Source of the DNA: JAWLAT01 sp041395325
Lineage (GTDB): Bacteria; Pseudomonadota; Gammaproteobacteria; Xanthomonadales; SZUA-5
DNA length: 64,000 bases
Assembly: GCA_041395325.1 (NCBI GenBank)
Contig: JAWLAT010000021.1
Coordinates: 1 to 64,000, forward strand
Reading direction: 5' to 3'
Of this stretch, positions 57,366 to 64,000 are shown in pieces. The notes beneath the pieces were generated by a model. That model searched no databases. It was given only the letters and a program-made list of their open reading frames with translations, and was not told where the DNA came from. Position 1 is the first letter of the stretch, and every line of letters begins with the position of its first letter. The position numbers and the translations under genes are program-made.

Positions 57366-57785
57366 ATGGGCGATCACGGAGGAGTTGACCGGCAGCGGGT
57401 CGGCTACTGGCTGGCCATCCTGCTGGCCCTGTCGCAGTTCAGCAATGTCATTCGTGTCGGGTTGGATGCGCAGGCCTACAGCGTGGCGATGGGACTACCG
57501 CTGGACAGCGCCGCAGATGTCGCCTGGCTGCACGTCTACGCACTGCGCGCGCTGTTCCTGGGCGGCTTCGCCAGCGTCCTGATCGCGAGCCGCCAGTATC
57601 GAGCGCTCAGCATGATGGCCCTGCTGGCGCTGATCATGCCGCTGGGCGATTTCTGGCTGATCTGGCAGGCCGGCGGCTCCGCACCGGCGCTGTGGCGGCA
57701 GGCACTGATCGCTGCGGTGCTGGTCGCCGCCTGGTTCAGTCTGGGCCGGATGGCACGCCAGCCGAATCGCGCAGGACCTGCGTGA
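57366..57785 (+). CDS. Small four-helix membrane protein (DUF4267-like)
   Basis: This 139-residue integral membrane protein has four predicted helices: YWLAILLALSQFSNVIRVGL, VYALRALFLGGFASVLIAS, ALSMMALLALIMPLGDFWLI and ALIAAVLVAAWFSLG. The layout resembles DUF4267 proteins of unknown function. The ATG at 57366 follows GGAG by 11 bases; an upstream start at 57282 is possible. Its 3' end overlaps the convergent LysR gene by 50 bases, so the two transcripts are antisense to each other there. Confidence 0.7.
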   Translation: MGDHGGVDRQRVGYWLAILLALSQFSNVIRVGLDAQAYSVAMGLPLDSAADVAWLHVYALRALFLGGFASVLIASRQYRALSMMALLALIMPLGDFWLIWQAGGSAPALWRQALIAAVLVAAWFSLGRMARQPNRAGPA

Positions 57786-58617
57786 GCCAGTCGCGCACGG
57801 ACCGCAACTGGTGCTGCTGCGGCGTCAGCGGTCGCGACAGCAGGTACAGCTGGCCCAGCGGCACTTCGGCTGCATCCACCCGTCGCAACCGACCTGCGCG
57901 CAGCAAGGGCTGGACCACAGGCCAGACCGCCAGCGTGATACCCACACCCTGCACGGCCGCGCGGATGGCGGCGGCAAAATCGCTGAACCAGCGCACCACC
58001 GAACTGCTGGGCAACACCGGTCCACCGCGTGCCACCCAGGCCTGCCAGGCACTCTGCCCGCGAAACGGGTAGTCGATACGCGCAGGCAGGTCCGCCAAAT
58101 CGGGCGCAGAAACAGGTATCGCGCACACCGGGTAGAGCGGCAGCCGCTCCAGGCCGGGCCAATCACCCTCGCCGAAGCGAATGCAAAAATCCACGCGTCC
58201 ATCGCGCGGATCCTCCATGACCTCGGTCGCCGAGATCTGAATCCGTTGATCCGGGAACTGCTGATCGAAGGCAGCGATCAGCGGTACCAGCACCTCGGCA
58301 GTCAGAAACGGGTTGGCGCTGATGCGCACACCGACCGGCTGGCCGCGCTGACGAATGCGCCCGGTGGCCTCGCGCAAGCGGCTGAAGGCCGCCGCGACAT
58401 CGGCAAGCAGCTCGGCGCCGGTCTGGGTCAGGCGAACGGCTCGCGCGCTACGTTCAAACAGCTGCACGCCCAGGTGGCGCTCCAGATCGGCGATCTGGTG
58501 GCTGATGGTCGAGGGTGTGACGTTCAGAAACTCGGCCGCAGCCCGAAAGCTGCCATGGCGACCAGCCGCATCAAAGGCGCGCAGCCATGCGACGGGTGGC
58601 AGATCGGCAGCATTCAT
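57736..58617 (-). CDS. LysR-family transcriptional regulator (GcvA-like)
   Basis: This 293-residue regulator has an N-terminal winged helix-turn-helix at 7-65 (LRAFDAAGRHGSFRAAAEFL, TPSTISHQIADLERHLG, LFERSARAVRLTQTG). A periplasmic-binding-protein-like effector domain lies at 90-290 (VRISANPFLTAEVLVPLI, RVDFCIRFGEGDWPGL). It closely follows the GcvA-like branch, whose members control diverse neighbouring genes. It lies 39 bp downstream of the DUF4893 gene on the same strand and is tail-to-tail with the small membrane protein gene. Effector unknown. Confidence 0.93.
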   Translation of the reverse strand: MNAADLPPVAWLRAFDAAGRHGSFRAAAEFLNVTPSTISHQIADLERHLGVQLFERSARAVRLTQTGAELLADVAAAFSRLREATGRIRQRGQPVGVRISANPFLTAEVLVPLIAAFDQQFPDQRIQISATEVMEDPRDGRVDFCIRFGEGDWPGLERLPLYPVCAIPVSAPDLADLPARIDYPFRGQSAWQAWVARGGPVLPSSSVVRWFSDFAAAIRAAVQGVGITLAVWPVVQPLLRAGRLRRVDAAEVPLGQLYLLSRPLTPQQHQLRSVRDWLTQVLRDSAGVPSGPD

Positions 58618-58656
58618 GCGGCGGCCACAACAGCGCAGATCACGGCATGATCGCCC

Positions 58657-59688
58657 TCAACGCCGCAGCTCGTACAGCTCGAACTGCCCTTCCCAGTCGG
58701 CGTCCAGAATCATCAGCAACCGGTCCGGTGCCAGCTGGTAAAGCACCCCGGCGCTGTCACCTTCCCAGGCCTCCTCGGCCATGCCGTCCGGTCCACGACT
58801 GTAGTGATACTGCACCTCGTCGTTGACGCTGCTGCCCCCCAGGAACACCAGCGCATCGGGCCAGGCGCTGCTGGGATAGAGCAGGCCAAGCCGGCGTTGC
58901 GAACCGGACGTCTTGCGCAGGCGCAATGTCGCGCCAACTGGCTCAATGGTGGCCTTGAACCAGGGATAGAGGAACACCCCCAGCGAGCTGGCCTGCAGCG
59001 AGCGCACCCGCCATTGTCCGGGCAGGTCCTGTCGCCGAATGGGCCGCACCGGCGCGTCCAGCAGCTCGGCCAGCAAGGCGCGCCCTTCGGCTTCGAAATC
59101 CGCGCCCGCTGTGGCGGTCTGACGCCACTCATTCGCGATCGCGCGGGCGTCCATGATCCGTGACTCATGCTGCGGCCACAGCAGACGCTGCCACGGATCC
59201 AGCGGACGATAGGCCGCGACCGCCTCGGCCAGAGCGGGCGGGGGATCGCTGATGGTCAGCTGATCGCCTGTGATCGCCAACTGGCCGGCGGGCAGTCGCG
59301 CCAGTTCTTCGATGCGACGCGCATCGAAGACCAACCAGTGACGCTGGCCGGATTCCCGATAGGCCAGCCACAGCAGGCTCTGGTCATCACTGAGGTATAC
59401 GGCTTCCGAGTCAAAGCTGTCGCCTTCGGCAAGGATCACCTGCGGCTGCGGCTCCGCATTACCGTCATCGCCCATCGGGATTGCATACACGGTCAGCCGC
59501 CGCAAGCCGCCGCCACCCTTGGCGTGGCTCAATTCCAGACCGACATCGCGGCCTTCAAAGTACAGCGATGCCAGTTGCCCGCCGGAGTCCGCCGCACCTT
59601 CCAGCGGCAGCACGGTGATTGTCCCCGCAAGCAGAGGGGTGGCATGGAACAGGCCAATCAGCGCCAGCGCGCGCAACAGCATCGACAT
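58657..59688 (-). CDS. Exported DUF4893 protein
   Basis: This 343-residue exported protein has a signal peptide at 1-21 (ends TPLLAG). The N-terminal part to about residue 165 is not recognised. The C-terminal part matches DUF4893: AIANEWRQTATAGADFEAEG, then LPGQWRVRSLQASSLG, KTSGSQRRLGLLYPSSAWPDALVFLGG and ILDADWEGQFELYEL. The ATG at 59688 is chosen because GGAGGA lies 7 bases upstream; ATG 59694 would touch that site. Function of the family is unknown; it is probably periplasmic. Confidence 0.8.
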   Translation of the reverse strand: MSMLLRALALIGLFHATPLLAGTITVLPLEGAADSGGQLASLYFEGRDVGLELSHAKGGGGLRRLTVYAIPMGDDGNAEPQPQVILAEGDSFDSEAVYLSDDQSLLWLAYRESGQRHWLVFDARRIEELARLPAGQLAITGDQLTISDPPPALAEAVAAYRPLDPWQRLLWPQHESRIMDARAIANEWRQTATAGADFEAEGRALLAELLDAPVRPIRRQDLPGQWRVRSLQASSLGVFLYPWFKATIEPVGATLRLRKTSGSQRRLGLLYPSSAWPDALVFLGGSSVNDEVQYHYSRGPDGMAEEAWEGDSAGVLYQLAPDRLLMILDADWEGQFELYELRR

Positions 59689-59779
59689 GAGCATTCCTCC
59701 CGGGTTGGCACCGAGAGTGCCACGAGCCCGGGTCTGGTTGTCGGACTTCGGCGTCGGTGATCGACGTCACCCGTCTTGA

Positions 59780-60034
59780 TCAGAGCCCACCTCCGACACT
59801 GGGAATCGACCCCAGCAACCGAAGCACCCTGCCGCAGAAGCGAATCACACCGATGGGCATCAATGGCCAGACCGCGCCCAGCAGGCACCATCCGATGGCA
59901 CTGAACAGCGTGATCTGGGCAGGCCACGCGGTGCCGCGCAGTTCAACCACATGAGAGAGGAAGAAATGGATCATGGCCGCCAACGGCAGGCTCAGCAGCA
60001 AGGCAGCCAGTAAACCCTTGAATCGCAGACTCAT
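59780..60034 (-). CDS. Small membrane protein
   Basis: This 84-residue protein has two predicted helices (GLLAALLLSLPLAAMIHFFL and ITLFSAIGWCLLGAVWPLMP), joined by a short loop, and ends SIPSVGGGL. An AGGAG site lies 7 bases before ATG 60034. It is divergent from the PQQ-like gene at 60118 and upstream of the DUF4893 gene. I do not recognise a family. Confidence 0.7.
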   Translation of the reverse strand: MSLRFKGLLAALLLSLPLAAMIHFFLSHVVELRGTAWPAQITLFSAIGWCLLGAVWPLMPIGVIRFCGRVLRLLGSIPSVGGGL

Positions 60035-60117
60035 GGCGGTCTCCTGCGCGATCAACTACGTCCCTTCAATTCTGGCGTGCTCGGCACAGCTGAGCTATAG
60101 ATCGTGGCCTTGGCCAG

Positions 60118-62739
60118 ATGGCGAACTGCATTGTGCAACGCATGACCGATCTTGTACTGCCTCAATCCAGATGCTGGATACATTGCTGCCGATGGCTCCT
60201 GGGAATCACGCTGCTCATCGGTGTCGACCTCCGTGCCCAGGAACCACAGGACATCGTGCTCTCGCCAGGCCCGACGCTCGACGTCAGTGCCTATCTGGAA
60301 CAGAACCAGTCGCAACGAAGGATGGTCACGACGGCCGCGGGAGAGACCATCCAGGCCGGCTGGATGTCGGGCGAACTCGTGGTCATCAAATGGCGTACCG
60401 ATGGCAGCCTGGCGTGGCAGCAAGTCATCAGCCCGCAGGGTGTCTACGACATCTCCCGCCTGGTTGCCAACGCTCAGGGTGATCTGTACGTCGCCGGCAG
60501 TCGCAGCAGCCGCTGGTGGCTGCAGAAGCTCTCGGGCGCAACGGGTGAGCCGCAGTGGACGTACTTCTCCGCGGAGGAACGCGTTGGCAAGGTTGTCGAC
60601 CTGGTCTCGATGCCGAACGAAGACGTCGTCGCGATGGGGTATCACCAATATGGCTCTCACCGTCGATTGCTGGTGCGTTTTGATGCCAGCACCGGCAGCA
60701 AGCGCTGGGAGCAGTTGACCCCACTCGGGGACCTGCTCGAGGTCAGGGGTGACCGGTTGGCAGCTGCAGTCGACGGTCACTTGTGGTTGGTGGCGAGAAC
60801 CGGAGAGTTCGAGCCGGATATCGAACTCAGCCGCATTGCCGCCGACACTGGCCTGACTGAACAGAGTGTGCGCCTGATCGCGGACCCGATGAATCGTTTG
60901 GCGCCTGGTCGGCTGTTGGCCGATGGAACAAATCACGTTGTCCTCACCTATGCGTCCAGTGATGGTGGCGAAACCAGCGTCCGGATCGCTCGCTACGGCA
61001 CTGACCTGGTTCCGCTCTGGGACATCCCGCTACCCGGCATCCCCAACGCCGTCGACGTCAATAGCCAGTCGCAGCTGGCGGTCTCCATCCAGCTATACCA
61101 GCCACAGACATTCCTGACGCAATCGACCGTCATGCGGATCGGGTCGGACGGAGTCGCGGATTGGACCGTCATTCCGTTCCCTGCCGTCGATCGGTCATAC
61201 CGCATCAATGACGCGCAGATTGATGCCGATGGAAACGTCTGTGTCATCGGTGATGAAGGCACCGAAGCAGCAGATGGAAACAGTGTCTTCGTCGCCTGCT
61301 TGGGTAGCAGCAGCGGTACAACCCTATGGAGCGACCGTTGGCGAGGCACGGGCATCCCAGGGCACATCGGCACGTTGACCGGTCAGGCGGGATACCTGTC
61401 AGTGCATGAGGATGCCGTCATCGCTACCGCCACGCTGCAGAACCTGACCAGAGACTTTGTCATCCGGCGGCTCTCCCGCATGTCGGGCTTTTCCCTCGCC
61501 GCCGGTACGGATCAACCGCTGACGGGCATGCGCGAAGTGCTGTTTGACGATCTGGGCAAGCGCAGCCACGCCCATGATCTGGCAGGTGGGCGATACATTC
61601 TCGCCGACCTCCCGGACAGCGTGCATTCGGGATACACCCTGTTGCGCGTCGACGCGGCCGGCGAGCAAACCTGGCGGATCGAGCGTCTGCAGGTCGACTA
61701 TGGCAGTGGCGGCTACGCTGAGAAGGTCGGCACTGATCGCGCTGGAAACGCGTTGGTGCTGGCAACCTACCGGGACAGCCTGGGTCGCTCGGTCGGTCTG
61801 GTGGAGAAAATCTCTGCGGTCGACGGCACGGTGCAGTGGTCGATGGAGACGCCGTTGCTGCCGGTCGACGTTGCACCGGCGGACGACGATTCGGTCGTTC
61901 TTGCCGCCCGCGATGTATCGGCCAACTGGGTTGTGCAGAAAATCGATGCGGGCGGGCAACTGGTCTGGTCGACCCTGTTGCCGGCCACCGGTCAGACCGA
62001 CCGTCTGACTGAACTCGCAGTCACCGCTGGGGGCAACCCGGTCATCCTCGGCTCCCGTCTGGGGCCCGGCCTGCTCAATCACATCGAAATCGCCATGCTG
62101 GACGGCGCTGACGGCCAGTCGCTCTGGCGTCAGGAAATCCAGGGAATCGAAGATACCCACTCCAGCGACATGCTGCTTGAATCGGGGGGCGATGTGATCG
62201 TCAGTGGCTTCGAAAAACCTCGGCTCGGGGGCTCTGGTGCGCCCCTGGCGGCGAGAATAGACGCCATGTCCGGCGCGATCCTGTGGATGACCACCCTGTC
62301 GGGGAGCGCGGACGACGTCAAGCTCCATCGGGCTGGCAACGATCGACTGGTACTCGCCATGGGTGTCGGCACCCTGGCGCAGCTCGGGCTGGACGACGGT
62401 GCATTGTTGTGGCGGAGCTCAGGCTACACATGGAGTGGCCCCGCCACCGACTTGACCGTTGACCACGAAGGCCATGTGATCGTCGTTTCCGATTTCGCGC
62501 GGCATTCGGTGGTCAAGTTCGATGGTCGGGACGGTCAGTTCCATTGGGCCACGAACCCGGCGTTCATGGGCCTGACGGACGTCCAGATCGGCGCTGTGGA
62601 GTCCGTCAGCGACGAACGCCTACTGCTGCTGGGGCACGCCACCGTTGACCAACTGGGCAGAACCCGTGTGGCACAGATCTGGTTGTCCAACGCCTTGTAC
62701 GCCGATGGCTTCGAAGCGCAGTATCCAGTCAGTCAGTGA
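60118..62739 (+). CDS. Secreted PQQ-like propeller protein with C-terminal GFE motif
   Basis: This 873-residue exported protein has a signal peptide near residues 20-40 (WLLGITLLIGVDLRAQ). Repeats of the PQQ-binding-like propeller recur along the whole chain: DGSLAWQQVISPQ, LSGATGEPQWTYF, STGSKRWEQLTPLG, VDGTVQWSMETP, GADGQSLWRQEIQG, MSGAILWMTTLSG, GRDGQFHWATNP. There may be two propellers. It ends ALYADGFE plus seven residues. The start could be ATG 60118 or 60142; neither has a good ribosome binding site. The stop overlaps a GTG of the next frame, and the thioredoxin-like gene follows closely. Confidence 0.8.
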   Translation: MANCIVQRMTDLVLPQSRCWIHCCRWLLGITLLIGVDLRAQEPQDIVLSPGPTLDVSAYLEQNQSQRRMVTTAAGETIQAGWMSGELVVIKWRTDGSLAWQQVISPQGVYDISRLVANAQGDLYVAGSRSSRWWLQKLSGATGEPQWTYFSAEERVGKVVDLVSMPNEDVVAMGYHQYGSHRRLLVRFDASTGSKRWEQLTPLGDLLEVRGDRLAAAVDGHLWLVARTGEFEPDIELSRIAADTGLTEQSVRLIADPMNRLAPGRLLADGTNHVVLTYASSDGGETSVRIARYGTDLVPLWDIPLPGIPNAVDVNSQSQLAVSIQLYQPQTFLTQSTVMRIGSDGVADWTVIPFPAVDRSYRINDAQIDADGNVCVIGDEGTEAADGNSVFVACLGSSSGTTLWSDRWRGTGIPGHIGTLTGQAGYLSVHEDAVIATATLQNLTRDFVIRRLSRMSGFSLAAGTDQPLTGMREVLFDDLGKRSHAHDLAGGRYILADLPDSVHSGYTLLRVDAAGEQTWRIERLQVDYGSGGYAEKVGTDRAGNALVLATYRDSLGRSVGLVEKISAVDGTVQWSMETPLLPVDVAPADDDSVVLAARDVSANWVVQKIDAGGQLVWSTLLPATGQTDRLTELAVTAGGNPVILGSRLGPGLLNHIEIAMLDGADGQSLWRQEIQGIEDTHSSDMLLESGGDVIVSGFEKPRLGGSGAPLAARIDAMSGAILWMTTLSGSADDVKLHRAGNDRLVLAMGVGTLAQLGLDDGALLWRSSGYTWSGPATDLTVDHEGHVIVVSDFARHSVVKFDGRDGQFHWATNPAFMGLTDVQIGAVESVSDERLLLLGHATVDQLGRTRVAQIWLSNALYADGFEAQYPVSQ

Positions 62740-62759
62740 GGCATCAGGCGAGGCATCAG

Positions 62760-63479
62760 ATGAAGCTGTCCGCGTGGATGAATCGTGTCGGAATGCTGCT
62801 CCTCTGGCCCTGCGTTGCAATCGCTGCCGACCCCATCCGGCCGGTCGAATCCTGGTCGGACTATCGCGAACTGCTGATCGCAGATGGTCAGACTGCGGAT
62901 GCTGCCGATGCGCGCATCGCCGAGCTGCTGACCAGCCTCAATGGCATGGATCGCAACGCCGGTGCCGATCGCATCGGCCTGCCGGCGCCGCCTTTTCGCT
63001 TTGAGGGGTGGCTGAACAGCGATCCGCTGGCACTGGACGATCTGCGCGGCCGCGTGGTGCTGGTGCGCTGGTGGACTGACACCTGTCCCTTCTGTGCCAG
63101 CAGCTCACCCGCTCTGCGTGACCTGCACGTCGATTTTGCCGATCGCGGTCTGACGGTGATTGGTGTGTTCCACCCCAAGGCCGGGCGGGACGATCCACTG
63201 GATGTGCGCCGGGTCGAACGGGCCGTGGCCAGCCGGCGCTTCGAGTTCCCGGTGGCCATTGATTGGGACTGGCGCAACGGCACGCTGAAGGACTGGTGGT
63301 TGACCGGACCCAAGCGGCCAGCCACGTCAGTGACTTTCCTGCTCGACAAGTCCGGCGTGATTCGTTTCATCCACCCTGGCATGGAATACCACGACGCCAG
63401 CGGACCGGCCGAGCATCCCATCTGCGTTGACGATCTGACCCGGATCCGCGCGGCGATCGAAGGGCTGTTGGCGGAATGA
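62760..63479 (+). CDS. Exported thioredoxin-fold protein (TlpA/AhpC-TSA like)
   Basis: This 239-residue exported protein has a signal peptide at 1-22 (ends CVAIAA). A short helical segment precedes a redoxin domain: LPAPPFRFEGWL, DLRGRVVLVRWWTDTCPFC with the CPFC pair at 109-112, GVFHPKAG, and a cis-Pro region RPATSVTFLLDKSG. It probably handles thiol-disulfide exchange in the periplasm. ATG 62760 is chosen for the GAGG element 6-7 bases upstream; a GTG at 62736 overlapping the previous stop is the alternative. It is co-directional with and 20 bp after the PQQ-like gene. Confidence 0.85.
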   Translation: MKLSAWMNRVGMLLLWPCVAIAADPIRPVESWSDYRELLIADGQTADAADARIAELLTSLNGMDRNAGADRIGLPAPPFRFEGWLNSDPLALDDLRGRVVLVRWWTDTCPFCASSSPALRDLHVDFADRGLTVIGVFHPKAGRDDPLDVRRVERAVASRRFEFPVAIDWDWRNGTLKDWWLTGPKRPATSVTFLLDKSGVIRFIHPGMEYHDASGPAEHPICVDDLTRIRAAIEGLLAE

Positions 63480-63524
63480 TCTGCTGCAGGTCCGCGCGGA
63501 CCAGCGACTGCCCTGGGCTCAACG

Positions 63525-63899
63525 ATGATTGAGCTCATCTTCCAGTTTTTCGGCGAGATCCTGCTGCAGATCTTCCTGGAAGTCCTGGTCGAGCTCGGCC
63601 TGCATTCGACCGGCAGGTCCCGACGACCGGTCAATCCCTGGCTCGCCGCTGTCGGTTACGCAGTGTTGGGTGCCCTGCTGGGCGGTTTGAGCCTGTGGGT
63701 GATGCCGGAACTGCTGATCCCCGAGCCTGGGCGGGTGCTCAATCTGGTCATCGCGCCGATCCTGGTCGGCCTGATGATGGTAGGCCTGGGCGCCTGGCGT
63801 GCCCGGCGTGGCGATCCGGTGCTGCGCATCGACCGCTTCGTCTATGGCTATCTGTTTGCCCTTGCGCTGGCGCTGGTGCGCTTCCAGTTTGCCGGCTGA
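63525..63899 (+). CDS. Small membrane protein of unknown function
   Basis: This 124-residue protein has an amphipathic N-terminus (MIELIFQFFGEILLQIFLEV) and three likely helices: WLAAVGYAVLGALLGGLSLW, VLNLVIAPILVGLMMVGLGA and FVYGYLFALALALVRFQFA. It is 45 bp after the thioredoxin-fold gene on the same strand and may be in its operon. No family is recognised. Another ATG at 63986 near the window end may begin the next gene but cannot be assessed. Confidence 0.7.
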   Translation: MIELIFQFFGEILLQIFLEVLVELGLHSTGRSRRPVNPWLAAVGYAVLGALLGGLSLWVMPELLIPEPGRVLNLVIAPILVGLMMVGLGAWRARRGDPVLRIDRFVYGYLFALALALVRFQFAG

Positions 63900-64000
63900 C
63901 AGGAAGAGACCGACTCACCTGCGCAGATGCATCGACGAGGCGTCGGCGCGATCATGCAATCCACCGCTGAGATTGATGGGCGAGCATGAACTGGATCATT

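Noticed and set aside
4666..62739. GFE terminus as a PEP-CTERM, LPXTG or GlyGly-CTERM signal
   Set aside because: Those need a hydrophobic helix and a basic tail after the motif; here the chain ends at or within a few residues of the motif.
1..64000. Prophage, insertion sequence, tRNA or rRNA genes
   Set aside because: I saw no integrase, transposase, phage structural genes, cloverleaf or rRNA signatures anywhere in the window.

Overview
This window is GC-rich, gene-dense chromosomal DNA of a gammaproteobacterium, most likely of the order Lysobacterales (Xanthomonadales). The evidence is the codon bias, RND, TonB and two-component machinery, the GTAG-headed REP-like palindromes, and many large Sec-exported proteins built from DUF11, Calx-beta, FG-GAP and delta-60 modules. 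The order-level call is inference. I see no rRNA, tRNA, CRISPR, insertion sequence or prophage.

Layout. 1-4.6 kb: the tail of a sensor kinase and an RND efflux adaptor/pump pair. 4.7-16.9 kb: a secreted-protein region with two giant modular proteins, a tandem family of four intact and one decayed four-cysteine exported proteins, and two further exported proteins. 17.3-26.4 kb: more large secreted proteins. 26.9-31.2 kb: a six-cysteine exported peptide, two tiny carboxypeptidase-regulatory-like proteins, an exported DJ-1/PfpI protein, an exported aspartic protease with PDZ, and a lipoprotein cut by an amber codon. 31.3-37.1 kb: a propeller-type sensor kinase, its NarL-type regulator and a secreted propeller. 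37.2-43.4 kb: GFA and GST enzymes, an ABC ATPase and several decayed genes. 43.5-53.0 kb: a TonB receptor and a DctA-like symporter divergent from a hybrid kinase, then a HigBA-like pair with an interrupted toxin, and a NarL-type regulator. 53.0-64 kb: propeller proteins, a LysR regulator, a DUF4893 protein, a thioredoxin-fold protein and small membrane proteins.

The strongest unexplained signal is a short shared motif, [L/I]-[F/L/M/Y]-x-[D/N]-[G/D]-F-E, at or near the C-terminus of nine otherwise unrelated exported proteins. It lacks the membrane helix and basic tail of PEP-CTERM or LPXTG signals, so it may be an undescribed sorting or processing tag. A second is the tandem four-cysteine family at 10.8-14.5 kb, whose three SCPAG-type members share an ungapped 44-bp element just upstream of their start codons. 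Several genes are broken by single-base frameshifts or in-frame amber codons, which may be real decay or assembly errors.
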